Source: Plantago elongata (lineage: Eukaryota > Streptophyta > Magnoliopsida > Lamiales > Plantaginaceae). Taken from it: a DNA stretch of 37,467 nucleotides. This document shows positions 22,007-37,277 of the stretch, one piece after another. The first letter of the stretch is position 1, and every line of letters begins with the position of its first letter. The notes beneath the pieces were generated by a model that was not told the origin of the DNA, did not search any database, and saw nothing but the letters and a program-made list of their open reading frames with translations. Made by a program: the position numbers and the translations under genes. Location: NCBI GenBank assembly GCA_036897095.1, contig JAYMSP010001019.1, positions 1 to 37,467 of the forward strand, in the 5' to 3' direction.

Positions 22007-24833
22007 TCATACTCTCTGCCTTTCTTGCTTCATCAATTGTATGAATTCGCCGAATACTGCCATGCAATAAGTAGGATTAGGACAAATATAAGTAGGATCA
22101 GGACAAATATTACTAGTGGAAGTCATATAGGAGTCATATTTATATACTATACTGATAGTACTCCCAAGTATCAAAGTAGACAAATATGCAACTAATAGTC
22201 TAATCCAGTACACTCAGAATCTACACCATCCAACAAACAAAAAACAGGAGCAAAATCCGCATACCATAAGATCCATACATGCTCTATTAGCATTCCCTGA
22301 AAGGATAAAAGGGAATGCTAGATGATATGAGAGCAGTCAGAAACTAACAGCCTCCCGAAAAGGGGGTAGCAACTACTCAGATTTTACATTCATTAGCAAA
22401 GACAATAAAGCTGAATTCTGAACTGCATTAGATGATTTATGAGGGAATAGCCCACTACATGCAGATAAAACTTTGGCAGCTCTGGTTCAAAGAATCAGTT
22501 GGAAACGGCTTCCAGGGAATTTACAGCTTAGTTAGACAAGAACTGTACTATTAAGTCAAAATGCTATAGGAGGTACCAGGATCTGAATCATGGGGTCCAG
22601 GGGATGCTTCGGGATGATACTGAAGTGACATGAGCTTTTGCTGAGAAAATGCTAGCCCAGCACAGCTTCCATCATTGAGATTGACATGAGTTACCTCCAC
22701 TCCTTCCGGGAGCGATTCAGGGTCAACGGCGTAGTTGTGATTCTAAAGACATAGATTCAATCTAAGTAACTGTGTTTGAACTAGAAAGGAAAAAAAGGGA
22801 ATATGAGGGGAACAAACCTGAGCACTAATTTCAACACGGCCATTTCGAAGATTACGGACTGGATGATTTCCCCCATGGTGACCGAACTTCATTTTGAAGG
22901 TTTTACCCCCTAGAGCTTGACCAAGCAATTGATGACCCATGCATATACCAAAAACAGGTACTTTTCCAATTATTTCCTTGACTGTTTCAACAGCATAAGG
23001 AACAGCTGATGGGTCTCCTGGACCATTGCTGAATAGGACACCGTCTGGGTTCATCTTTAGAGTTTCAGAAGCCGGCCATGTTGAAGGGACCACAGTGATT
23101 TTACAGCCATAGGATGCTAGACGTCTAAGGATGTTATGTTTGATTCCAAAATCATACGCAACAACCTTCATCAAACATTATATGGCACAGGTGAATATAA
23201 GTCCACAATATTATCTATGAAGAGCACACATTCAAATTGAAAAACTAACCCGAAAAGTCTCTTTGTTTCCTGCATTAAAATCCCATTCATCATTTGTTTT
23301 GTCAACCCATTCGTAGGGAGTGGTACATGAAACCCCACTTATCAGATCCACCCCTGCAGAGTTGTCAAAATTCATATCAGACAAGTGTTGTCAGGAATCA
23401 AAACAGGGTATACAAATCTCATATATGAAAATATACCAACTATATCCCAAGTTCGAGACATTTCCAAGAGTTCCTCATCAGTTTTAGATTTTTCTGTGCT
23501 CAAAACACCAATAAGACTGCCATCTTGTCTTAATCTACGAGTGATGGCACGGGTATCAACATCATCTGCAGCATATTAATATTCCAACAAGAGAAAAATG
23601 CCAGAGGTAAGCAACTTGCAAATCAATGTTAAGCATCAGGATGCAGGGCAGAAGTGATGAATAGAATTATAACATACATATTCCCATGATGTTCCTTGAT
23701 GACAAATAGTCTCCAAGAGTCTCTTTGCATCTATAATTCGAGGTACTGCATCAATTTAAACAGGAAACGCAAGGTTAGGATTAACAAAAAGGATCACGTT
23801 ATTACAATTTACAGCTCCAAAAGAAAAAATAATCAATGATTAAGAGTTTAAGTTTCAAAAGGACATTACCTAATACTTAAATTTCGAATGACTAATCCTG
23901 CCAGGAAACCTTGTCTTGACTCTTCATCATCTGCAAAGAAATCATGCGATTTTATTCGTTGTACATGAACATATATCAGAAGCATTCTCAATGCATACAT
24001 TATAGTTATATAGTAAAGTTAGATCACCTACCAAAATTGATACCGGTGTTGCCAATGTGTGGATTGGTCATCAGCACAAATTGCCCAGCATAGCTAGGAT
24101 CGGTGATGATCTCCTGGTACCTGCATTACAGAATACATAAAACTTATAATCCTTATTCCATTCAATAAGTGCAATTTGTCCGACTCTACACTGCATTTCA
24201 GTATTATAGGACATCTCTAGGTGAATTTTAAATCAGTTCAAACCAACATTATAATCTAGGAGCAGTTTCAAGAGTGTGCTAAAGGCTGATATGCCGAACG
24301 CTTTATAATCAACATTATAATCTAGAAGCAGCTTATTTATTACAATTTCTGTTTGATTTCACTGCTTCAATTGCAAAAACTACATAATCAAGTCTAGATT
24401 TCTTTTCATTTTGCAGTACAGCTAAAGAATAGCTTCAAATAAGAGAGTAGGCAAAAACTGCATACCCAGTCAATGAAGTATTAAAAACAACTTCACCAAT
24501 CTGTGTTCCAGAAGCACCAAATGACTTTGCTCGCCAAACAGACCCGTCTTCCAGCACCAGTCTCGCATCAGCCACTTTCCATGGCCTTTCAGCTAATTAT
24601 TCCACACCAATAAGCAAATTAATACGCAACTAATACAAAATTTCTACATTATCGATTGCATAACGGAAACATTTGTGTATGTGTATACCGTCGAGTGAGG
24701 TGTCGGCGGTTGAGACTGATTGGCAGCTAACACTGAAGAGTCTGAATTTAGGTGACGATTTGTTGAGATTGTGAGGTTTGGTGATGTGGTTTGCTGGAAA
24801 CTGAATTGATTGGATTCCGATAGCAGCCTCCAT
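22007..24833 (-). CDS. CARA: Carbamoyl-phosphate synthase small chain, plastid
   Basis: Glutamine amidotransferase subunit that hydrolyses glutamine and passes ammonia to the large subunit (CARB) to make carbamoyl phosphate for arginine and pyrimidine synthesis in plastids. CDS complement(join(22007..22056, 22577..22742, 22818..23165, 23250..23353, 23437..23565, 23678..23745, 23870..23930, 24032..24120, 24466..24592, 24689..24833)), 1287 nt, 428 aa (Arabidopsis 430). Residues 1-48 are a Ser/Thr-rich transit peptide. The CPSase small-chain N-domain begins at [16 protein letters not shown]; the class I amidotransferase domain begins at [11 protein letters not shown] (242). The triad is C316 in [12 protein letters not shown] with H400 and E402 in [10 protein letters not shown]. 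All joins use GT-AG borders and keep frame. The frame is also open to an earlier ATG at 24941, which would add 36 residues; I prefer 24833 because it gives the usual length. Confidence 0.95.
22069..22110 (+). repeat. 21-bp tandem duplication in the last CARA intron
   Basis: Two adjacent copies (22069-22089 and 22090-22110) differ at one position (GGATTAGG versus GGATCAGG). They lie 13 nt upstream of the last CARA exon on the - strand, that is, within the acceptor/branch-point region of intron 9 (22057-22576). Confidence 0.85.
22288..22320. repeat. Perfect 10-bp hairpin in the last CARA intron
   Basis: TAGCATTCCC at 22288-22297 is exactly repeated in inverse at 22311-22320 with a 13-nt loop. 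It is too short for a microRNA precursor and no function is inferred. Confidence 0.7.
24243..24334 (+). repeat. 26-bp direct repeat in CARA intron 2
   Basis: Copies at 24243-24268 and 24309-24334 (core CATTATAATCTAG) are separated by 40 nt and differ at three positions. They lie within the 345-nt intron 24121-24465. Confidence 0.75.
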
Positions 24834-25086
24834 TGACGGTTTGGTGCAGTTGGGCGTGTGTTGTGTGAAGCAGTGGGGAAAATGCACTGGTATAGGTTTT
24901 GTAGAGGCGCTAGAAATAGGAAAGGACGTCATCAATTTCATCTAGCTCATATTAGTCGGTAATCATTTAAGTCCAATACTTGTTTCAATAACAAAAGGAG
25001 CCCAGAGTTTTCGAATTTAGTCCGAACACCTTATTCAATGAATCAAGTTGAAATGAACTTTCAAGGAATGCTGATTTTAGAACACC
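24834..25086. other. CARA promoter side of the CARA-FIGL1 gap
   Basis: This holds the presumed 5' leader and proximal promoter of the leftward CARA gene; I see no distinctive element. The frame starting at 24941 extends CARA upstream and is probably leader. From here to the E2F site at 27295 the two genes are divergent, with the fold-back element and a 41-bp tandem duplication between them. Confidence 0.4.
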
Positions 25087-26190
25087 TTTTTAGCTACATT
25101 AGAGTGATAGATACCAATTTAGGTACACTGCTACAATCACCCGTTCATTTAACAAACTCTGATCAATTTTACGATCGAATTGATGACGTGGCCGCCGGAC
25201 CGCGATTTTCCTTTTAACTTCATATTTGACCCGTATTTGACTCATATTTTTGTATTTAAAATTTAAATACGGAACATCTTTCGCGTCCACATTAATTTTT
25301 GGTATAATAATTATAAAATAATTTTAAAAATTACAAAAAATATTTTAAAAATTATAAAAATTCATTTTACATTTTCTTACAAACAATTAAAAAATTCATT
25401 TTTTTACAAATAATAAAAAAAATTAAAATCTCATTAGCTAATTTATGGGTATAAATTGTGTAATACAATTCAAATATATTTTACATTTTATTACATATAC
25501 AATTAATTAAAAAAAATAAAAATCAAAAACACAAATTTCTACAGTAAACTTTCATTTGGTCTTGAATTTTGTATGTGATTCGTTTTTTTTATTGTAGCGA
25601 ATCATATTTTTTAATTTATTTTTATTTTATTTATTTATTTTATATGTAATAAAATGTAAAATATTTTTTATATTTTTAAAAATATTTTTTAAAATTTTTT
25701 ACACCATTTTTTAATTACATTAAATATTTATACCCATAAATTACAAGAGAGTGACACATGTTCCGTATTTTAATTTGGATTCAAAAATTCAAGTCAAATA
25801 CGAGTCAACTGTCAGAATATGAGAGTTTTGTAGTTAATGCGATTTTAATTTTAAAAAATTGTAAAAAAAAATGTAACATGAATTTTTATAATTTTTAAAA
25901 TATTAGTCATAATTTTTTAAATCATTTAATAATTATAATACACAATTTATACCGGGAATGGATGCGACATGTGTTTCGTATTTCAATTACAAATACAAAA
26001 ATACGAGTTAAATACGGGTAAAATATAAATTTGGAGGGAAAATCACACGTCCGGCGGTCACGTCATCAATTTAATCAAAAAATCAATCAATGTTCCTCAA
26101 TTGGACAGATGGTTACAGTAGTGTATCTCCACTCTCATTTAAATATACCTAAAGTTACAATATCTAAGTTTAATGTACCTAAAATAAAAT
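25087..26190. mobile_element. Nested AT-rich fold-back element (non-autonomous)
   Basis: Two long imperfect inverted arms, about 25087-25390 and 25865-26190, bound an AT-rich core. The best-conserved arm segment is 25178-25200, which pairs with 26049-26071 with one mismatch (core GACGTGGCCGCCGGAC). Inside lies a second, perfectly matching pair set: 25440-25456 with 25726-25742 (17 bp) and 25476-25499 with 25641-25664 (24 bp). A segment of the right arm (CGTATTT...AAATACG) also occurs a second time in the same orientation at 25752-25807 and 25967-26023, as if one family member sits inside another. No transposase frame is present. Arm length suggests a Mutator-like or fold-back MITE; target duplications were not identified. 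The small frames at 25099-25290 and 26031-26270 are mirror readings of the two arms, not genes. Confidence 0.75.
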
Positions 26191-27294
26191 TTCCTCCCAC
26201 CAGGTCCTATCAATTGTCCATCCATGTTGCCATATGGATACGATCATTAATTTCGCTTAACCCTGACTAGTGTGCACGTCAGTGCTGTCCACTACCAACA
26301 CAAACTTCACAACATTTGTATATGTTCTAACACAATGATCAGACAGTGAAATTGGACATGAAACCTATGTAAATTGTTAATGATTTATATTTCTATTAAT
26401 TCATTGAGTTTTAATGTGAAATATTTATCATATACGAAAACTGAATATCAAACTATTATTCACAAACAATTTAACATATAAAAATACATATATACTTGAA
26501 GGGAATCAATCATTCCATCTGAGACATTGAACTCTTCATATACATATTTTTTTCACTTCGCGTCTTTTTTGCCCCCATCATTTAAAGTTATTTCACTCGC
26601 TTCATTAGTCGATAACATCTGGTGGGAGAGTTCTTGACGATGATCCGTTATAAATTGTTGCTCATTTGATTATAGGAGTTTGAATGTGAAGGTACGACAA
26701 GTCAGACGGTTAGAAAAAAATAACTAAATACTTTCAACAAACTCTATACGTAAACTCTTGAGTACGACAATGCAGCAATGTCCAATGGCATGTTACACTT
26801 GTACGGTGCTAAGATGAGTACAAGTCCAATACATACTTCCACAAATCTGCTAAGATGAGTACAAGTCCTATACATACTTCCACAAATCTATATGAAGTCG
26901 ACCGGCATCAAACTCCATACCTTCAAGCCTTCAATGATCATCTCTCCCAGTGCAATCTAGTGGAAAAGAAGACTTGTTGGCTCGTGGTTCCCATAATGTT
27001 GGCTAGTTTTATGCTATAATATCCGATGATTCTTCTTTCTTTGTTTACTTCGAAATTTTGTTATTTTTTTATTTAATTATAGTAATTCTCGTGAGATACT
27101 TTTTATAAAGAAATAGGGATGGACAAAATAAAATGATCTGAAATTTGTTATGACGGTAAGATAAATTTATAAAATTAACGATTTTATAGAGTGATTATGG
27201 ATATTCAATTATTCATTAATGAGTCAATGACAAAAGCTCAGTGTCACTGGATTCATCTCAGTATTTATCCGATAAATGAACAAAGCCTAAAAAA
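26191..27294. other. AT-rich intergenic region before FIGL1
   Basis: No gene is seen. It contains a recent 41-bp tandem duplication (26808-26889). The sequence nearest FIGL1 is presumably its promoter. No TATA box stands out. Confidence 0.4.
26808..26889 (+). repeat. 41-bp tandem duplication
   Basis: Adjacent copies at 26808-26848 and 26849-26889, starting GCTAAGATGAGTACAAGTCC, differ by a single A/T change. This implies a young duplication about 430 nt upstream of the FIGL1 start codon. Confidence 0.9.
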
Positions 27295-27306
27295 TTTGGC
27301 GGGAAA
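27295..27306 (-). promoter_or_regulatory. E2F-type site beside the FIGL1 start
   Basis: The sequence reads TTTCCCGCCAAA on the - strand, a full match to the classical E2F/DP site, ending 16 nt before the FIGL1 ATG. Plant E2Fs drive S-phase and DNA-repair genes, which fits FIGL1's recombination role. Binding is inferred. Confidence 0.6.
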
Positions 27307-27322
27307 ACAAGGGGACTCTGTA

Positions 27323-31833
<4,511 letters not shown>

Positions 31834-33215
31834 GAGCCATTCAGCATGATAGTTGTGAAACTGTGTAAGATTACTGATTATTTCATAGCTCACATCATTA
31901 CTGCATGTTATTGTATAGTCATTTAGGCCATATTCACTCAGTAGACCTCTATACATAGACGTGCATCAGCCTTGATTATATTAAAATGACATTTGTTACG
32001 GCTTCTTCTGTTTTGATATGCTTGAGTTAGTTCAAAAAGATTAAAATTTCAGAACCTTGCTTGTTATCACACAGTCACAACTCAACAGTCTAACTCATGA
32101 TTCTAACCATGTTTGCCTGGGGTGTAAGTTTAATTGCAAAAAATGTGGTATGGCCTAAATTTTCTTCACATAATTACTTCAGGATATATTAAAAGGAAAA
32201 AGAATGCACATTGAACAATCTATAATCTTCATTCCTGATCAGCTATTTATAAAACTACACCATTATTTCTTTGTGTATAGATGTTTGTGTTCTAGGTGCT
32301 AATCGATGCATGTAGCTAATTATGTATCAGTAAGTACCGATTTTAATACGTAGTAGTGCATAAAACATGTTTTGGGTTGTTGTTACAGTTAAATCGTTAA
32401 ACTATATTTTTTAGGCTTGTTTGTTTAGCTTGTGAAAAAACTAGCATTTTAATTCAAAGGTAGGAAGAGAGAACATGCCACTTTTAGACGCTATGCAGCA
32501 TATGTTATTTCACTGTATTTTATCATTTTCCTTATTTGACCCCACAGAATGTACAAGAACCAAAAAATTCAATAATTTAACCTTTAATATACACTTCTAA
32601 TGTGACATCAGAGTGTGTAAGTTAACCACCGCCTGATTTTGCAAATCCTAGGGTAGCAAATGCCCTCAATTTCATATCATATTTGGAAATAAAGATAGTT
32701 GCTAAACATGATTATGTAATATGTCAATGTCAGCATTCAACAATGTGCTATCTGATTGGTCCTCACAAGAAAAGAGCCAAGAGACGTACTGTCAATACTA
32801 TCCCACATCTTGTCCTAACCTGCCTTAATTCTCCCACAGTTGCAGTTATTGAATGCCTGGGCACCTTTTTGTAGCATACATGACAAATTTGAGAATATAT
32901 GTATCTGATATGCAAGTTGTCTTGAGTAGACAGGTATGTGTCTGGGGGTGTGAGGATTGACCTGAGAAAAGGAGTACCATTACTGTAATTCATTATTGGC
33001 CACCATTTTGAGATTCCAACATCCCAAATATCCTCTCTGATTGTTTTCCAATACAAAAGAAATGCCAAATAAGATACAACCAACTTGAAAAGAAAAATGT
33101 AAGATTCAACTGGTATCTTATGACAAAACAATGGAAGCAATGGTAAATGTTTACATGATATATCAAGTGTCAAAACTGTTACTCCTAAATCTACATGTAA
33201 TCAAAAAATCATGTT
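31834..33215. other. Convergent 3' ends of FIGL1 and the CYP94B gene
   Basis: FIGL1 3' UTR probably covers the first few hundred bases and the P450 3' UTR the last few hundred. The - strand frame at 32763-33173 does not start with ATG and has no recognisable domain. Nothing else is supported. Confidence 0.5.
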
Positions 33216-34814
33216 CTACTGTCTTGGAGAAATAAAAACCTGAAATCCTCCAGCCATGTGAGCTGTGAGGAGTGGGACAAAGACCGGTTGATCTTCCCTG
33301 GCCGGTCTAATTCTGTACTGCTTCAAGATTGCTGCCACAACATACTTCATTTGAACAAAAGCCATTTCTTGGCCAAGGCATACTCTTGGACCAGCCTGAA
33401 AAACTGGAAATTTGTAAGGTGATACATTCTTTAAGGCCTTGATTGAACCTTCATCACCATGAGAAATCCATCTCTCCGGCTTGAATTCTAGCCGGTCTTC
33501 TCCCCACAATGCATCCATCCTCCCCATACCATAAGGGAAGTATGTTACCCGATCTCCGGCTGCTACCAGAGTGCCATCTGGCAACACATCATTACTTATC
33601 GGATGCTTTGAGTCCCATGCAACTGGCGGATATAGCCTCATGGATTCACAAATGCAAGCCTTCAAGAATCTCAACCCTCTCAAGTCTTCATATGATATCA
33701 AATTGTCTTGCTTGTGAAATTTTTTTATCTCATTCAATAACTTATCTTCAGCTGTTGGATGACATGAAAGTAAATAAAATAACCAAGTCATCGCCGCAGA
33801 TGTAGTGTCCCTTCCTGCCATAACAAAGCTTATTACTGTATCTCTTACCAATGTTTCGTCTTTCTGCAGCACCATTAATTTTGATAACATATCATTTCCT
33901 ATATTTTCTTTGGCTTCCATTGCTCTCTTTTTCTCATGAATCACACCTTCAATGAACAAATGTATTGTATCAATGGCCTCTCTAAGCCTTTTCTCTGTCC
34001 CAATGCCAAAGAATCTCTTTACCTTCCACACGATTGACACCGGAGCTGCTCCACGCAGCGCACACATCATTGAGGCGACATCAAATGCTTCTATAATGGG
34101 ATGTGATTTCCCCAACGAATCATGCTTCAAGCTACGAGGGTCATACCCTATGGAAAATTTACAAATCAAATCAAAAGCTAGCCTCCTCAACAAGTCTTGC
34201 AAGTCCACCGCTTTCTCCACCTCCATTGCAGCTGCTTTAAGCACTGGCAGTAACTTCCTTTCCATTACATCATTCAGTAATGTCTCTGCATAATTCCGTA
34301 GCGACTTGGAACTGAACTCCTGTGCAACTAGCTTGTGCTGGCTGTACCAAAGATCACCATCCACATTGAATATCCCTTTGCCAAGAAAATCTCCAAGGAG
34401 TTCAGTGAAGGGCTTCCCTTTAGGAAAATTGCTGAAGTTTGTTTTTAACATGTATTCAACATTTTCTGGGTTCGCTGTCACGATGGTACGCCGTGCACCA
34501 AATCTGGATATGGTGATTGTTTGTGAAGGGGATGCTGATAGCATGTCTGTGTACCAGTCCAGTAGACGGTACCGGTTCTTGTAGAAGGAAACAAGGCAAC
34601 CTATAATCGGGTATGAGGTTGGCCCCCGGTTTTTAAGAGGCTGCGTGAGTTTCCATTGGATGAAAGGTAAAAGAAGTATGACAAACAAGAGGAAGAGTAT
34701 TAGAATAGCCATGAATCGTACAGTGAAACTAAGCAATTGATAGAAATATTTTGGCTTGACAGATTTAGATTTATAGACATAGGTCACAGGTGGGGGGTGT
34801 ACTTCCATTTCCAT
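33216..34814 (-). CDS. Cytochrome P450, CYP94B type
   Basis: ER-anchored monooxygenase of the CYP86 clan. The nearest relatives I recognise are CYP94B1/B3, which 12-hydroxylate jasmonoyl-isoleucine and so turn down jasmonate signalling; other CYP94s omega-hydroxylate fatty acids. Single exon, 532 aa from 34814. The membrane anchor is at about 33-52 (FMAILILFLLFVILLLPF). The conserved CYP94 stretch YPIIGCLVSFYKNRYRLLDW begins at 68; the I-helix AGRDTTS is at 333-339, ExxR is E390-R393, PERW is at 446-449, and the haem loop FQAGPRVCLG carries C479. The end AHMAGGFQVFISPRQ is typical. About 34 residues precede the Met at 34712, from which the product would be 498 aa, nearer the usual 500-510; the true start is uncertain. 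Substrate is inferred from homology, and fatty-acid hydroxylation cannot be excluded. All catalytic motifs are intact. Confidence 0.92.
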   Translation of the reverse strand: MEMEVHPPPVTYVYKSKSVKPKYFYQLLSFTVRFMAILILFLLFVILLLPFIQWKLTQPLKNRGPTSYPIIGCLVSFYKNRYRLLDWYTDMLSASPSQTITISRFGARRTIVTANPENVEYMLKTNFSNFPKGKPFTELLGDFLGKGIFNVDGDLWYSQHKLVAQEFSSKSLRNYAETLLNDVMERKLLPVLKAAAMEVEKAVDLQDLLRRLAFDLICKFSIGYDPRSLKHDSLGKSHPIIEAFDVASMMCALRGAAPVSIVWKVKRFFGIGTEKRLREAIDTIHLFIEGVIHEKKRAMEAKENIGNDMLSKLMVLQKDETLVRDTVISFVMAGRDTTSAAMTWLFYLLSCHPTAEDKLLNEIKKFHKQDNLISYEDLRGLRFLKACICESMRLYPPVAWDSKHPISNDVLPDGTLVAAGDRVTYFPYGMGRMDALWGEDRLEFKPERWISHGDEGSIKALKNVSPYKFPVFQAGPRVCLGQEMAFVQMKYVVAAILKQYRIRPAREDQPVFVPLLTAHMAGGFQVFISPRQ

Positions 34815-37277
34815 GTGAATGTTTGTGCAAGTTGAATGAGATTTTATTGACTAAGAAATGTCGTAAGAATAGAAATGTGCTATTTGGTTTGACCAGTGGA
34901 GTGTACGGTGGCACATGAGATACTATTTTGCCAATTATGTCAGTTTATACGGACCGGTTTCTCTGTGGTAGATGTTTGAAGAGTACAAAATCCAAATAAT
35001 GTGTTTAATTGCAACCATATAAGTTCCGTAATGCATTTGATGTTTGCAGTTAAATGTATAATATTTATTAAAAACTTTGTAATCTATATATATATCGTTA
35101 AATTAAACTATTCGAGACTATATTGGCATATCCCTTTGTTTCGGAGAAGAATTTCGCGCACCATTTGAAAAAATATATATTTTTAATGTAAAATTTTAAT
35201 TATTTATTATGGATGAGGTAGTATCAATTAATGATAAAAGGTATAAATTTCATAGGACTAAAAATGAAAAATATGAAATTATGGATGGTGGGACTGTATC
35301 TCTAATCCTATGAGAAAGATAGAATAAATATGTGATGGCATGTATTTTCAGCGGCTTATCATGTTCCATATTTTCGTTTTATTTACTTCTTAATTAACTA
35401 TATTCAACTTTAACTACATCGGAACTATTACATTTGTATTCTATATCATTTGTCATTATCATGCTAAATTATATTACGGTAAAGATAGTTGCTTTCATGT
35501 AGTACATGCATATCTTCTATATTATAATTAGTCTTTCTCAATCAGAAGGGATATGATATTATACGGTCCAATTCGATAGTGGTAGCGCGCATATTTGTCA
35601 GAGTCAGGAATTGTTAAAATTAATGAAGTTTTAACAAGTTGAAATTTTATACTAGACGTGATTCTGTGCATGTGATTTAAGCTTAGGGAAGATAGTCTGA
35701 TAAGTTATAAGTGTAGTTTAATTAGCTAGCTCTCTTCTTTAGGCCAAGAATTACTTAAATATAATTTTTCATTGTACCATAAACATTATATTAAAAATGT
35801 ATTCCAATCCCATCAAATTATACAAATATTACCTTCAACACAAATTATATATTTTACCCGGAAAAAGAAAATTCTTCACATTTTTGTGTTATGAAATTTA
35901 TTTTAGTTTTTATGTAAAATTATTCATGATGAAGTTATCCGAAACGTTGCGATTACGTAAATTAAGGCTTTGATTTTGGAAGGTGTGCTGGATTAATGGG
36001 ATGTAGAACCACATTAATAGTACTTCCATTCTTTAGTTGGGCAGACCATGAAGAAGCATGTGACGCAAATTACTTAAGAGAAGATGATGATTACTTTGAA
36101 TTTTGTTTTCTGGGTTGAAGATAATTCCTTTGAATTCAAAAGTTAGCCATCAAAAGATTTAGATTGGATACTAAACTTTCCAAAAGGCACATCTTTCTTT
36201 GTCAACAAGGGAATGCTTGGTAGTACAACCATTGACAACCATCTTGTCAGACTGGAGAGATACATAATATTAGTAACTTGAATATACAAATCTGATGATT
36301 AGCCGTCATGACTGAAGCTGATTTTCTGGTCAAACCGGGAGATAGAGATACTTAACTAACTCAATGGCTCTTTGAGAGTTTGTTTGGAGGTATATCTAAT
36401 CCTGGTAGTAAACTAGTAATGAATGAATGGAAAAAAGAAAAAAAAGCCAGTATTTGTCACGTTCATCAGTTGGTTTTCCGTGTGGTCTGGAAACTCAGGA
36501 TTTTTCTGTAGCATTTTTTTTTTTCATAAGATTAACATATCGAATGCTATTATATATGTACGTTCATTGTTCATCCAGAAATGGGTATAAAACACATCTG
36601 GCCTACGGAGTGGAATTATTGAGATGAGATTTCACCATGAGTCAATTGACTTGTATGGAAACCGACAGAGATAAAGCTAATAACTAACAAATAATGTGAG
36701 CACTGGGGATCGTTAAACCTATGGAAATAGGCACGTGTGTTTTTATGGGTGCAATCCATTTTACGAGCAGTGGAAACATTTGCCACCACCAAGAGTTTAT
36801 GCTTCCCACTTTCTCATATCCTAGTAATTTTATATGTAAAAGGGTTTATGTTTGTGTATCAATCAGTGATAACTGTTTGCCTCGAGTCCTAAATGACTAA
36901 CTCACTTTATGTGCTTCGTTGTATTAACAGGAACTTGACACTGATCGTGTCACTCAGCACAAACGTTAGTGCATGATGTTATCAGGAAGCAAGTATTCGG
37001 AAGACTTCCTTGCGACTGGTTAGCTTGGGATTTCGGCAGGAAGTAGTCCGTCTTGTGTACCCCTAAGGATGATGACTCGGATTTAGTTTATATCAGAAAC
37101 TAGAAGTGGACATAAATCATGAGATCGTGATTCGTGCATAGTCAAACCCTTCCGTACAAAATTTTATAGTATCGGAATGATAAAACGAATAGTTGGAGCA
37201 ACCTCGAAAAAACTTGGACCAAAATAAATGCGAGTGGATGTGGTTGGTTATAGTTCAGTCAATTCATATTGTATTCA
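34815..37277. other. P450 upstream region and intergenic DNA
   Basis: No gene is seen in about 2.5 kb. It includes the promoter side of the leftward CYP94B gene. A TTGACC W-box core occurs near 34888, and a CACGTG G-box (MYC2-type) is at 36732-36737, about 1.9 kb upstream of the start. These are suggestive for a jasmonate-responsive gene but are short words that also occur by chance. Open frames here are short and unrecognised. Confidence 0.4.

Noticed and set aside
21875..22195. 106-codon + strand frame
   Set aside because: It is antisense to the last CARA exon and its 3' UTR; it shows no domain and no ATG start.
25600..25760. CRISPR-like or other regularly spaced arrays
   Set aside because: The repeats are inverted and AT-rich and belong to a plant nuclear transposon; no direct repeat-spacer pattern exists anywhere in the window.
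25099..26270. Two small frames with similar peptides (VRRPRHQF and VRRSRHQF)
   Set aside because: The resemblance arises because they are readings of the two inverted arms of the fold-back element, not paralogous genes.
32763..33173. 136-codon - strand frame downstream of the P450
   Set aside because: It starts with TTG, lies in the likely 3' UTR, and has no domain.
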